The notes under the pieces are model-generated. The model was given only the letters and a program-made list of their open reading frames with translations, ran no database searches and had not been told where the DNA came from. DNA of 42,407 nucleotides, from NCBI GenBank assembly GCA_029261895.1, contig JAJDAK010000040.1:1-42407 (forward strand). Direction: 5' to 3'. This document shows, in pieces, positions 1 through 8,410 of this stretch (position 1 is its first letter; every line of letters starts with the position of its first letter). The stretch comes from Deltaproteobacteria bacterium. GTDB lineage: Bacteria; Myxococcota_A; UBA9160; SZUA-336. The position numbers were made by a program, and so were the translations under genes.

Positions 1-29
1 CAAGCTCAGCTTGAGAACTGCAACTTTTT

Positions 30-98
30 AACCAACGTCCCCATTAATTGCATCTAAGGACCGTCCCCATTAATTGCAACCCTCCCCCTCTAATTGCA
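30..98. repeat. Left-edge interspersed repeat cluster
   Basis: The 17-nt unit CGTCCCCATTAATTGCA occurs at 36-52 and 62-78, and a decayed third copy ends in TAATTGCA at 91-98. The same unit lies in reverse orientation at the right edge (42371-42387). The 24 nt at 55-78 are perfectly complementary to 42371-42394, and 30-45 are perfectly complementary to 42347-42362. The cluster stops three bases before the stop codon of the first gene. No transposase is visible. It is probably a short mobile or REP-like repeat present in many genomic copies; that last point is inference. Confidence 0.8.
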
Positions 99-100
99 CG

Positions 101-502
101 TTAGATGTCTTGGCCGAAGGAGAACTCGCAGGTATTGCCGCTCGGATCATGGACCATCACGAAATATCCCACGATAGCGCCGCCATCCACTGGCCCCAGT
201 TTGTGAATGCCATCCTCGCGGGCCATCCGATCGATCCGATCCACTTCCTCCCGAGACTCGAGCGCGAATCCAAGATGATCCATCGGTGCAGGTTCGGTTT
301 GAATTTCATGAGGTAACTCGAGAATCACGATCACGAAATCGCGCGCCTCTCTGTGATGACATAACCACACCACACGAACGCCGTCGTCCGTTCGGTCATG
401 CACTAAGTGAAGCTTCGCGTAACGCTGGTAGAACGCGATCGATGCCTCGATATCCGACGTTCTCAGGGCTACGTGCGTAATTGGAATTGCGGTATCGCTC
501 AT
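101..502 (-). CDS. VOC (glyoxalase/bleomycin-resistance) family protein
   Basis: A 133-residue single-domain vicinal-oxygen-chelate protein. Visible family features are the N-terminal ITHVALRTSDIEASIAFYQ strand-helix unit, a central MDHLGFAL strand carrying a His, and the C-terminal FVMVHDPSGNTCEFS signature with a Glu. These are the usual metal-ligand positions in the glyoxalase fold, where two modules or two subunits build the site. The substrate cannot be told. I place the start at the ATG at 502 because it overlaps the stop of the luxC-like gene in an ATGA arrangement, which suggests translational coupling; a longer frame reaching 574 would add a low-complexity, Arg-rich leader. It is the last gene of a luxE-luxC-VOC operon, so it may act on the aldehyde product or a derivative (inference). 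Its stop nearly touches the edge repeat. Confidence 0.85.
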   Translation of the reverse strand: MSDTAIPITHVALRTSDIEASIAFYQRYAKLHLVHDRTDDGVRVVWLCHHREARDFVIVILELPHEIQTEPAPMDHLGFALESREEVDRIDRMAREDGIHKLGPVDGGAIVGYFVMVHDPSGNTCEFSFGQDI

Positions 503-1611
503 TGAGTTTTCCGCCGTTCGTCGTCCGCGAATCGGAGCAGCTTTCGGAGTGGAGGCATGCCGTCGTGGTGCCAATCAATCGGGGGAAACTGCATCTGTCC
601 AGCATCGCAGATCCTTGCGCATCCTGCTTCGAGCAAATGACTCTGCATTTCGTCCCAGCCCGAAAGTGCGGCCGTCGAAAGCTGCGGGCGCTGCTGCTGG
701 AGCCACGCGCTTGCGGTTTCAACATTCTCACACGGCAGAATAGGAATCTGGCGCAGGATGCCAAGTCGGAGTGCTGGTGTCGGCTCTTCGATCGAAATCG
801 TCCAGTCAACGGAATCCGCCGAACGTAGGTTATCGATCCCGAGTAGATCCAAACGCTCCCGCCACTGATGAATCCACGAGAGTTCGTCCGCGCTCCAAGT
901 ACCGCGCGGAAGTTCAACGCAGAGGCGTTCCAGTTCTACACCGAGCGCGTTCATCAACGCACGTGCAGTATCGACCCCTTCGGTTATCACACACGCGGGT
1001 GAAAGGCATCCTCGTCCATCGTACATCGCGATATCCGTCGCGATGGCCCGCGATATGTCTCCCACATCGGTACGACGACCCAAGGCTGCGATCGAAAATT
1101 TATGCCCATGGCCGATAAAGACCGCGGAAGGGGGTACGCGTTCGCGTATGGCTCGAATGGTTGGGTCGCTGCCGTGTGCCACCACGGCATCACATTGCTC
1201 CAGCATTGCGACGTCGTTGCCAAGTTGGATCCGCGCGCCGAGCTCGGCGTCTACAGCATCGATGGATGCTTTCAGCAAGGTCGCGCTGATTTGATCGCCG
1301 GATGCCATCTTGACGTAGACCGATGCGCCCGTGAGCAGTGGCAGTAGAACCGCTGAGAAAGTCGCGGTCGGTATGGAACCTGCCAACCAAACCGCGGTAG
1401 AACGTGGTGCAACCATGCGTTGAGATAACTCGCGTGTGCAAAGCCCCGCAAGCGCATCGCGGGTCCATAGCGCTGTGCTCGCGCGGATGCCGAGATCAAT
1501 CACCTCGGCCGAGTACAATGCGTGCGCATTGGCGAGTCGTATGCGCCAGGCAGCGTCTTCACCGCGCCACAGCGCGAGCGCTCGGTCGATACTTTCTAGT
1601 GCCTGCATCAT
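499..1611 (-). CDS. luxC: LuxC-like acyl-CoA/acyl-protein reductase
   Basis: A 370-residue protein resembling the LuxC fatty-acyl reductase family (PF05893), which belongs to the aldehyde dehydrogenase fold and reduces an activated acyl group to a fatty aldehyde with NADPH. Visible features are the cofactor-binding stretch WLAGSIPTATFSAVLLPLL (75-93), a GHGHKFSIA segment around 168-176 and the YDGRGCLSPAC motif (197-207). Cys202 there is the expected nucleophile. It is shorter than classical LuxC (about 480 residues), lacking mostly N-terminal sequence. The start codon overlaps the stop of the upstream luxE-like gene (ATGA), and its own stop overlaps the VOC start, so all three are probably translated as one coupled unit. 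No luciferase genes luxA or luxB are nearby, so the role is fatty-aldehyde supply for something other than light, by inference. Confidence 0.8.
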   Translation of the reverse strand: MMQALESIDRALALWRGEDAAWRIRLANAHALYSAEVIDLGIRASTALWTRDALAGLCTRELSQRMVAPRSTAVWLAGSIPTATFSAVLLPLLTGASVYVKMASGDQISATLLKASIDAVDAELGARIQLGNDVAMLEQCDAVVAHGSDPTIRAIRERVPPSAVFIGHGHKFSIAALGRRTDVGDISRAIATDIAMYDGRGCLSPACVITEGVDTARALMNALGVELERLCVELPRGTWSADELSWIHQWRERLDLLGIDNLRSADSVDWTISIEEPTPALRLGILRQIPILPCENVETASAWLQQQRPQLSTAALSGWDEMQSHLLEAGCARICDAGQMQFPPIDWHHDGMPPLRKLLRFADDERRKTQ

Positions 1612-2705
1612 CGATCCATCAACTGATCGGCGACGATCGAGCAGCCCTTTGCTTCGGCTCCAGCCGCCCGGCCAAGAATTTCAAATCCGTCCTCGTGGAC
1701 ACGCCCGAGGTCGGACGTTTGAATCGCCATGACGGATCCGCTGTTCGCGAGATCGTAGTGGACCAACAACCCCGTATCGCCCGTGGGCAACTCGGATAGC
1801 AACTCTGGGTCGACGACGCGGGTTCGCACCCAAGGAGGAACGCGTTTGGTCGTAGTTGCGCTGCCACGGATCAGGGAAGGCTCGTAGAATTGACTTCCGA
1901 GCTCACACATCCCGTATTGATTCACGATTCGGTTTCGAGGCACACCCAGTCGACTTTCGATCCAGCCATGCAATTCATCCCGCGGAATTTCGCGTGAGCG
2001 GCCTTTGAAACCACCCGTTTCCATGACACGAGAACCGCTGGGAAGCGCAACCCGTAGTGCAGCCGTATCGAAGGCGTCGAGCAGATGCACGAACGAAAAT
2101 GCGGCGCCTACAACCGCGACGGGTTCGTCGATGGTCTTGAAGTCACACAGTGCGTGTTCTGGGTTCCAGCCGCTTGCGCCCACGTAAAAGCGGCTCTGCT
2201 GCGTACCAAAGTATTGAACCGCGCGATCGAACATGAAAGAGAGTGAAGAATCCGCCACATCCTCAAGTGTAGGTGCGAGTACCATGAAGCGAATGCGGCT
2301 TCCTTCAGGACAGACATACGCACCGAACGTTTGCTCGAGTGATGCCTCATAGAGCTCCAGCGTATCGAGGTGAAGCTCACCTTGTTGTTCCGTCGTGCTG
2401 CCGCTGGTTCGAAACACCTGCTGCGTGTCGGCCTCTTCAAAGCACGCCAGCCGCGCGGCTTTGAATGCCGCGGTGGTGACCGGAGGAATCTCGGTCCAAT
2501 GCTTCACCAAGTCCGGCAGATAGCCGTTTGAGTCGCAGAGCCTGCGATACGGTGCGTTCGATGTATATTGGTACGCGAAGAGTATCCGCGCGAGCCGATC
2601 GAATTCGGCGTCATCCGTGGGCGCGTCGACGCCGCGGCGAATCAAAAGGAGAATCGCTCGCTCGATTTCCTTGCGCACACCGCGTGATTGTTGAATTGAT
2701 TCCAT
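1608..2705 (-). CDS. luxE: LuxE-like acyl-protein synthetase
   Basis: A 365-residue member of the LuxE family (PF04443), adenylate-forming enzymes that activate a fatty acid with ATP, hold it on a cysteine and hand it to LuxC. Evidence: the ANL-type phosphate loop FRTSGSTTEQQGE (98-110), a central MVLAPTLEDVADSSLSFM segment, the VNQYGMCELGSQFY core and a C-terminal AKGCSI motif. Cys355 lies where the acylated cysteine of luminous-bacteria LuxE is found, close to the C terminus. The length is normal for the family. It is the first gene of the three-gene operon; the 96-bp gap to the divergent CDF gene must hold the promoters, but I see no convincing -35/-10 pair there. Function in a fatty-acid reductase complex with LuxC is well supported; the acid substrate is unknown. 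Confidence 0.82.
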   Translation of the reverse strand: MESIQQSRGVRKEIERAILLLIRRGVDAPTDDAEFDRLARILFAYQYTSNAPYRRLCDSNGYLPDLVKHWTEIPPVTTAAFKAARLACFEEADTQQVFRTSGSTTEQQGELHLDTLELYEASLEQTFGAYVCPEGSRIRFMVLAPTLEDVADSSLSFMFDRAVQYFGTQQSRFYVGASGWNPEHALCDFKTIDEPVAVVGAAFSFVHLLDAFDTAALRVALPSGSRVMETGGFKGRSREIPRDELHGWIESRLGVPRNRIVNQYGMCELGSQFYEPSLIRGSATTTKRVPPWVRTRVVDPELLSELPTGDTGLLVHYDLANSGSVMAIQTSDLGRVHEDGFEILGRAAGAEAKGCSIVADQLMDR

Positions 2706-2801
2706 TTGCCCGCTTGTTGTTTAATCGGTCTTGGGCCCTGAATTGAGATAGGCTTTAGCCAGCTTACACGTCGCAAACCGTGGTTGAAAGGGAGTGGGGG
2801 A

Positions 2802-3722
2802 GTGCAGGAGGGCGGTCGAAAAGCGGTGCTCATGGCCGCGGTTGCGAACCTTGGCGTCTCCGTGGCTAAGTTTGTGGGCTACGCGTTCACGGGGGCCTCG
2901 TCCCTGCTCGCCGAGGCCGTGCATTCGGTTGCGGATACGAGCAATCAATTACTGCTTTTGTTCGGCGCCGCGAGGTCCGAGCGACCGGCAAGCGACGATC
3001 ATCCATTCGGTTACGGACGGGAGCGGTACTTCTGGGCTTTCGTTGTTGCGGTGGTGTTGTTTACGTTGGGTTCGCTCTTCGCCATCCACGAAGGTGTTCA
3101 AAAACTCAGTCATCCGCATCCAATCAAAGATCCGATTTGGGCATTCGGTATTCTGGGTGTTGCGATGCTGCTTGAGGGAATGGCATTTCGCACTGCCGTG
3201 ATCGAAGGCAGCAAAACACGTGGCGATAAATCGTGGTGGGAATTCATTCGGCACGCGAAAAGCCCCGAGCTACCCGTCATCCTGCTTGAAGATTTCGGCG
3301 CGCTCATGGGTTTGATCATTGCGCTTATCTGCGTGACGCTGAGTGTGACGCTTGATGCCCCGGTTTGGGATGCGATCGGCAGTCTGGTGATCGGCGGTCT
3401 ATTGGGTGTGATTGCGGTCGTACTGGCGATTGAGATGAAGAGCCTGCTGATTGGTGAGGCCGCTAGCGAGTCGAGCGTTCAAAAGATTCGGCAGAGCATA
3501 GAAACTCATCCATTGGTTCGCGAACTCTTGCACATGCGTACCCAGCATCTCGGCCCACAGGAGTTACTCGTTGCGGCGAAGGTACAACTCGATGATGCGT
3601 TGAATTTTCGGGATGTCGTGCGCGCGCTAAACGAGATCGAAGCGAGGATTCACAGCGATGTCGCGGAAGCACGGATCGTGTATTTGGAGCCCGAGGTCGC
3701 CCAAACCACGAACGAGTCGTGA
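2802..3722 (+). CDS. Cation diffusion facilitator family transporter
   Basis: An inner-membrane divalent-metal/proton antiporter of the CDF family, about 306 residues. The N-terminal half has the TM2 metal motif HSVADTSNQ (HxxxD), followed by DDHPFGYGRERYFWAF, a strong CDF signature. TM5 carries ILLEDFGALMG, with Glu-Asp in place of the second HxxxD; this is typical of the ZnT9-like subgroup. A short cytoplasmic C-terminal domain follows (roughly the last 80 residues). I choose the GTG at 2802 because GGAG precedes it by 7 nt; an upstream in-frame TTG at 2784 would add six Gly-rich residues. The stop overlaps the next gene as GTGA. Zn, Mn, Fe or Co cannot be distinguished from sequence alone. 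Confidence 0.92.
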   Translation: MQEGGRKAVLMAAVANLGVSVAKFVGYAFTGASSLLAEAVHSVADTSNQLLLLFGAARSERPASDDHPFGYGRERYFWAFVVAVVLFTLGSLFAIHEGVQKLSHPHPIKDPIWAFGILGVAMLLEGMAFRTAVIEGSKTRGDKSWWEFIRHAKSPELPVILLEDFGALMGLIIALICVTLSVTLDAPVWDAIGSLVIGGLLGVIAVVLAIEMKSLLIGEAASESSVQKIRQSIETHPLVRELLHMRTQHLGPQELLVAAKVQLDDALNFRDVVRALNEIEARIHSDVAEARIVYLEPEVAQTTNES

Positions 3723-4633
3723 CTTCCGCATTCATTGCGCTCATGCTTTTCTTCGGCGCTGCGTCGATGCTCGAATCGATTCCGGGGACGCGCATCTCGG
3801 TGGAGGTACCGCATGGTTACAAGGTCGCGACAAAATTTCCCGGTCTAATCCATGAAGCCAAGGCGAGTACATTGATCTTGAATGAAATTCCTAAGCCCGT
3901 CGATGAAGTTCGACAGACGTTGGAAAAACACGCGATCGAAGCCCGTCGCATGACGTTCGATCGACGAGAAAAGCTCGAGATCTCCGGTCGCGAGGCGATC
4001 TTGGTATACGCGACCCAGAAGGTGGCGGACCGGATGGTGCGCGAACGTCTCGCTGTTTTCGGTGACGATCGGAGTTCGGTCATGGTTGTCGCATCGGTAC
4101 CGATTGAGTTTGACCTGCGCGAGGGCCCGAAGCTTGAGGCCGCGATTCGATCGCTGGTTTGGAATCGTAAAGGTAAGGTCGATCCGTACGCGGGTCTACC
4201 GTTTCGGTTGGCTGAGATCGACGGTCTTCAGGTGATTAAACGTCAACCGCTTTTGGTGGTAATCGCCCGGCAGGCGTACCGTCATGCGGTCCCGCCCGAG
4301 GAACCGCTGCTGATTGTCGGCGCGTCCGAAGATCGTATTCAGCTCGATGACCCGAAGGCGTTTGCGCACGCGAGAATTGCACGCATGCAGAAGGTCGAAG
4401 ATGTAACGATTCTTTCGGAAGGGCCACGGAAGTTCGGCGGCATGGACGGCTATGAGATTCTCGCGCTGGGCCGCGACCGTGAAACACAGGTCAAACTTAC
4501 GATCTACCAAGTGATCGCGCAGGATGAATCCCACTACTTCAGTATGCGAGGCACCGTGGGGTACAACGACCGTGAGCGCTATCTATCAAAGTTCATGCTG
4601 GCTGCAGATCGGTTTCAGAGATCCCATGAGTAG
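3719..4633 (+). CDS. Secreted protein of unknown function
   Basis: A 304-residue protein that I do not recognise. The GTG start overlaps the CDF stop (GTGA). The first 18 or so residues (MTSAFIALMLFFGAASML) form a short hydrophobic leader, so export to the periplasm is likely. The mature part is soluble, alpha/beta in character, and seems to hold two similar halves. Each half begins with a segment on handling a bound or tolerated value (VEVPHGYKVATKF; GLPFRLAEIDGLQVI), contains a GREAILVYA or GMDGYEILALG strand, and ends with a segment on error or response (FDLREGPKLEAAIRSL; NDRERYLSKFMLAADRF). This internal duplication is my reading of the pattern and needs profile alignment. Overlap with the genes on both sides puts it in the transporter-YhhN operon. 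Confidence 0.75.
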   Translation: MTSAFIALMLFFGAASMLESIPGTRISVEVPHGYKVATKFPGLIHEAKASTLILNEIPKPVDEVRQTLEKHAIEARRMTFDRREKLEISGREAILVYATQKVADRMVRERLAVFGDDRSSVMVVASVPIEFDLREGPKLEAAIRSLVWNRKGKVDPYAGLPFRLAEIDGLQVIKRQPLLVVIARQAYRHAVPPEEPLLIVGASEDRIQLDDPKAFAHARIARMQKVEDVTILSEGPRKFGGMDGYEILALGRDRETQVKLTIYQVIAQDESHYFSMRGTVGYNDRERYLSKFMLAADRFQRSHE

Positions 4634-5282
4634 TTTCACGATCGCGATGCTGTCGATCGCATGCGTCTCTGGGATCATGCACATCTATGTGGAATATCGT
4701 GGTCCGAAGCACTGGGCGTATCTATTCAAACCCTTAACCACGAGTTCGATCCTGCTCATCGCGCTCTTTGCCGGCGACCATGTACCGGAGACCTATCGAT
4801 ACTGGATCGCAGCCGGTCTGATTTTTTCACTCGGTGGCGACGTGTTTTTGATGCTGCCCAGCGACAAGTTCTTGTATGGCCTGGCGTCGTTTCTCATTGG
4901 CCACCTTTGCTACATCGCAGCCTTTACGTGGGCGGCGCCGTTTAGCTTGGATCCTCTTTGGCTGATTGCATTGGCCCTGCCGACGCTGGTTTTGCTGCGA
5001 ATTCTAGTGCCGCATATGGGCAAGCTTCGTATTCCCGCGTTCTGTTACGTGGCCGCAATCCTCACCATGGTCTGGCAAGCGCGTGGCCTCTGGGCGTTTC
5101 ATCAGACCACGGCGGCGCTTTTGGCTCTCGTGGGGGCGCTGCTTTTCTTAGTTTCCGATTCCGCGTTGGCGGTCCGCCAGTTTCGCGGAAAATATCATTG
5201 GGCGCAGTTGATCATTCTGTCGACCTACTATCCCGCGCAAGCACTCATCGCACTCTCGGTGCCGTTCAGCTCAATGCGTTGA
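4626..5282 (+). CDS. YhhN/TMEM86-family membrane protein (lysoplasmalogenase-like)
   Basis: A 218-residue polytopic inner-membrane protein with about eight hydrophobic segments. Family marks of YhhN (PF07947) are LFKPLTTSSILLIAL near the N terminus, GLIFSLGGDVFLMLP with the conserved acidic Asp, FLIGHLCYIAAF, and GALLFLVSDSALA with a second acidic residue. Characterised relatives are lysoplasmalogenases that cleave the vinyl-ether bond of lysoplasmalogens, though many bacterial members are untested. The start is the ATG at 4626, which overlaps the upstream stop by 8 nt; the frame stays open upstream but that part lies inside the previous gene and is not membrane-like. Its 3' end overlaps the convergent aminotransferase by 17 nt, leaving no room for a terminator. 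Confidence 0.88.
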   Translation: MSSFTIAMLSIACVSGIMHIYVEYRGPKHWAYLFKPLTTSSILLIALFAGDHVPETYRYWIAAGLIFSLGGDVFLMLPSDKFLYGLASFLIGHLCYIAAFTWAAPFSLDPLWLIALALPTLVLLRILVPHMGKLRIPAFCYVAAILTMVWQARGLWAFHQTTAALLALVGALLFLVSDSALAVRQFRGKYHWAQLIILSTYYPAQALIALSVPFSSMR

Positions 5283-6528
5283 TGTGCTGGATGAGATAGT
5301 CGAGCGCATTCGCGAAAACGGCTTCGCCAATGGTGAGTGGCGGTGCCAGCGACAGAACTCGAGCTTCCTCTCCTTCGCAGATCAAAATCCAACCGGCTTG
5401 AAGTGCGTCGCGCATGATGGTCTCGGCATGCGAGCGCCGATCGAGTTCTATTCCGATGAACAATCCGCGACCGCGAACCTCACGCACGAAAGCGTTCGCC
5501 TTCAAACCGGTCGTCAGATGATCGATCGCCAGGCGGCCGAGTGAATCGGCGCGTTGGATCAATTTTTCGGTCGCGATCAGTTCGAGCACTCGCTTCGCGA
5601 CCGCGCAACCCAGCGGATAACCCATGTGGGTATGGGTGTGGAGTGCTTCGCCTTGTGACTCGCCCCAGCCGGCCATGATCTCCGCCCGCCCCACGCAGGC
5701 CGAGATCGGTAGACCCGCGCCCAGCGCTTTGCCGATCAGGGCGAGATCCGGCGTCACGTCGTCGTGCTCACAGGCGAGCATGCGGCCGGTTCGTCCGAGA
5801 CCCGTGTAGACTTCGTCGACGATCAACATTACACGGGACGCGTCTGCGAGTTCGCGCAGCGCCGACAAAAAGCCGAATGGGGCGGGACGCATACCGCCGC
5901 GTCCCTGGATCGGTTCCACCAAAATCGCGCCGATGTCTCGATCCTGCAGCGTGGATTTGACCGCATCGATATCGCCATAGGGAACGAATCGAGTTTGATG
6001 TGGAAGCCGACTTTCGAACGGCTCGCGAAAGAAGGATCGGTGGGTGGCATCGAGCGCACCGAAGCCGAGTCCGTGATACGCGCCTTCGAATGCAATCACG
6101 CCGGGCCGCCCCGTCACGCGCAGCGCGGTTTTCAACGCAGACTCGACCGCGTCCGAGCCGCTCATCGAGAGGATTGCTGAATCCAATCCATCGGGCAGCA
6201 TGGCGCAGAGCGTTTCCAACATCTCGGTTTTGATCCGTGCCGGATAGACGTCGCCCAGGCTATTGGAAAGCGCGTCGGCTTGTTGGGCCAACACCTCGGT
6301 GATCTCGGGACGCCCGTAGCCAAGCGCGGCGACGCCGAAGCCAGCCAGAAGATCAACGTAGCGATTGCCGTCGACGTCGATCACGTTCGAGCCGCGTGCG
6401 CGATCCCAGATGACCGTGGGATTCGAGGGTGAGGTGACGCCTGGGCATTCGACGGCCGCGAGCCGTTTCGAGTACGCGAGCGAGCGCGGACCGGGTACGC
6501 GCGTCAGGAGTTCTGGGGGCTGATCCAT
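5266..6528 (-). CDS. Class III PLP-dependent aminotransferase
   Basis: A 420-residue class III aminotransferase (fold type I). Visible motifs: the SMSGSDAVESALKTALRVTG phosphate-binding region, FEGAYHGLGFGAL, ILVEPIQGRGG, VDEVYTGLGRTG with the Asp that pairs with the pyridine nitrogen, and DLALIGKALGAGLPIS with the Schiff-base Lys at about 267. Near relatives include 4-aminobutyrate, acetylornithine and taurine aminotransferases; I cannot name the substrate. The ATG at 6528 is preferred to a GTG six bases upstream. It stands alone and is divergent from the glycosidase-like gene, with a 67-bp gap between the chosen starts that should contain both promoters. Its end overlaps the yhhN-like gene. 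Confidence 0.9.
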   Translation of the reverse strand: MDQPPELLTRVPGPRSLAYSKRLAAVECPGVTSPSNPTVIWDRARGSNVIDVDGNRYVDLLAGFGVAALGYGRPEITEVLAQQADALSNSLGDVYPARIKTEMLETLCAMLPDGLDSAILSMSGSDAVESALKTALRVTGRPGVIAFEGAYHGLGFGALDATHRSFFREPFESRLPHQTRFVPYGDIDAVKSTLQDRDIGAILVEPIQGRGGMRPAPFGFLSALRELADASRVMLIVDEVYTGLGRTGRMLACEHDDVTPDLALIGKALGAGLPISACVGRAEIMAGWGESQGEALHTHTHMGYPLGCAVAKRVLELIATEKLIQRADSLGRLAIDHLTTGLKANAFVREVRGRGLFIGIELDRRSHAETIMRDALQAGWILICEGEEARVLSLAPPLTIGEAVFANALDYLIQHINALS

Positions 6529-6595
6529 GTACACGCGCGTAGCCTACATGAGATTCCGCTTTCGGGGGAAACCTGAGTCCTGTATCTACACAGGC

Positions 6596-8410
6596 ATGCG
6601 ATCGCCGCAGTTTGGCATCGACGGCATCACCGTCGACGGCATCCGAGTCCCGTTTCGTTCCGCGGGCTGCCGTTATTGGGAACAGGATCCCGCGCTTTGG
6701 CCGCGTGTCTTGGATGCGCTGGTCGAGCTGAGGATCCCCGTTTTGCGTGTGGATCTTGCCTGGGCGGAGCATGAGGTCGCGCGCGGCATCTATGACTGGG
6801 GAGAGTCCAGACCCCGATGTGATATCGCGACCCTGATCGAGCTCGCCCGTGCGCGCGGACTGTGGTTGTTGATCCGACCTAAACTCACTGTGTCCGCGTT
6901 ACCCAAGCGCGTGCTGCATCTTGCCGACGTATCTGCGATGGATGCAACCGGACGCGTTTGGCCCCGCCCCTCGCTGGTCTCGCAGAAATTCCACGATGAA
7001 GCGCGTGACTGGCTGATGGCCGCGCGACGTTTCATCGATCGGGTTCAGTTTCCCCAAGGACCGGTCTTGGGGTGGATCGTGGATTCGGGATTCGAAGTTC
7101 CCTCGCCTTGGGGTGCGGGTTCATTGGACCATTCGAAATCGGGTTTGGAATTTTTTGCGGAATTTCTTGATTTGAAATACCCAGTTGACTCGGGCGAACT
7201 CGCCGACACGGAGCGTGAAGCCGCATGGATCGAAGCGGGTCAGACCGCGCAGCGTTTGTCGATCGAACAGTTTCGTGAGTCTTTACCACCGGCTCAAAGT
7301 ATTTCAGTCGTCCGAGATTGGCCATTGGGTTCTGGCGTACAGGGATACGAACTCGATGGTCTGCGTATGTTTCATGTGCCGGATTCCATTGGCAACGATT
7401 TCGATTCGATGCGCCTCATCGGGCTTCGTGCGGAGTCGTTTGCAGTGGCGACCCAAGTCTCGAGCGACTGCAACGCGGAAAGCGCGGCGCTTCTTGCGAT
7501 GGGAGGGTGTCGCGGTATCGACCTAGAGCGTGCGCCGATCGAGCCTGAAAGATCGGACTCGAGTGCCGATGCCGCGTGGCTAACACTCATGAAAGCGCTC
7601 GATGCGATTCACTATGACACGTTAACGCGCCGATCCGATTTCGCCGTGCTCGAGAATCGTGAGTACGCGCATTTACGGGAGTCAAGATCGTGCACGGGTC
7701 TACTGCCGCAGGACTTTGGCAGCGTACGCATGCTAGAAGCACTCAGAATTGCTCCTCGGTTGACGGATGCTACGGATGAAGCTGAGTACGATATTCAGCA
7801 TCGCGCTTGGATCGATCTATTTCGCGCAGCAGGGTTTTCGTTCTCGCTCGACGATAGTTCATGCTTGAGCATGGACTCCGTACCGCATTCGGTATTGTTC
7901 CTACTGACGTTGGGTCGAATGAGTAGAGAACTCATGAGTCGGGTGTTGAGTCATGTCAGCCACGGCGGAACGATACTCATCGGCCCTGTATTCCCAACCC
8001 ATGACTGGTCTGGAGCACCGTTGGATCTTCCGATTCCGGAAGCGGTGGACGCGACCGTCGCCTACGGACGCGGTCGAATATTGCGGGTTGGATCTTTCTG
8101 TCCCTGGCGATTCAATGCCGCAGAACTGCCACGACGCGTCACCGAAGTTAAGCAACTTCTCGCGCGTGCGGATCTTGATCCGTGCTATCCGACATCAGAC
8201 CCTGCTGTCGAAACCGAGCTTCACTACGATGAAGAGCGATCATTTTTGTTTGTCGCGAATGCGAGCGTCGAAGTGAAAGAGGTTGAGATCGCTCTCGAGC
8301 CGAATGAAGCGTTGCGCGAGGTTCGGGGCCTGGGTCGCCACATTCGTGCCGGCGATCGACTCACTGTGCCAGGACGGTCCGTAGTGATTCGCGAACGAGT
8401 TCGACTTTGA
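6596..8410 (+). CDS. GH35/GH42 beta-galactosidase-like protein, probably catalytically degenerate
   Basis: About 604 residues resembling beta-galactosidase architecture: an N-terminal TIM barrel, a middle flavodoxin/GATase-like domain and a small C-terminal beta domain. The barrel opening matches GH35/GH42 (ALWPRVLDALVELRIPVLRV, then GIYDWGE; later GLWLLIRPKL). The segment GPVLGWIVDSGFEVPS aligns without gaps to the strand-4 region that normally reads GPI..QVENEYG; here Ser-Gly replaces the catalytic Asn-Glu, so the acid/base residue seems to be missing. The middle domain has LLTLGRMSRELMSRVLSHVS followed by GGTILIGP, typical of the trimerisation domain. The ATG at 6596 is chosen over the ATG at 6527, which would overlap the divergent aminotransferase and add an Arg-rich leader. 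No signal peptide, so cytoplasmic. It may bind a sugar rather than cut it (inference). The TTGA overlap couples it to the next gene. Confidence 0.75.
   Translation: MRSPQFGIDGITVDGIRVPFRSAGCRYWEQDPALWPRVLDALVELRIPVLRVDLAWAEHEVARGIYDWGESRPRCDIATLIELARARGLWLLIRPKLTVSALPKRVLHLADVSAMDATGRVWPRPSLVSQKFHDEARDWLMAARRFIDRVQFPQGPVLGWIVDSGFEVPSPWGAGSLDHSKSGLEFFAEFLDLKYPVDSGELADTEREAAWIEAGQTAQRLSIEQFRESLPPAQSISVVRDWPLGSGVQGYELDGLRMFHVPDSIGNDFDSMRLIGLRAESFAVATQVSSDCNAESAALLAMGGCRGIDLERAPIEPERSDSSADAAWLTLMKALDAIHYDTLTRRSDFAVLENREYAHLRESRSCTGLLPQDFGSVRMLEALRIAPRLTDATDEAEYDIQHRAWIDLFRAAGFSFSLDDSSCLSMDSVPHSVLFLLTLGRMSRELMSRVLSHVSHGGTILIGPVFPTHDWSGAPLDLPIPEAVDATVAYGRGRILRVGSFCPWRFNAAELPRRVTEVKQLLARADLDPCYPTSDPAVETELHYDEERSFLFVANASVEVKEVEIALEPNEALREVRGLGRHIRAGDRLTVPGRSVVIRERVRL

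Noticed and set aside
30..98. The edge repeats as terminal inverted repeats of one 42-kb element
   Set aside because: The two shared blocks are in swapped order at the two edges, and the genes between include core functions such as glmS, glmU and fabH.
396..917. Open frames overlapping the luxC-like gene in other frames
   Set aside because: Their products are Arg/Ser-rich, match no family, and the luxC frame has clear motifs and coupling.
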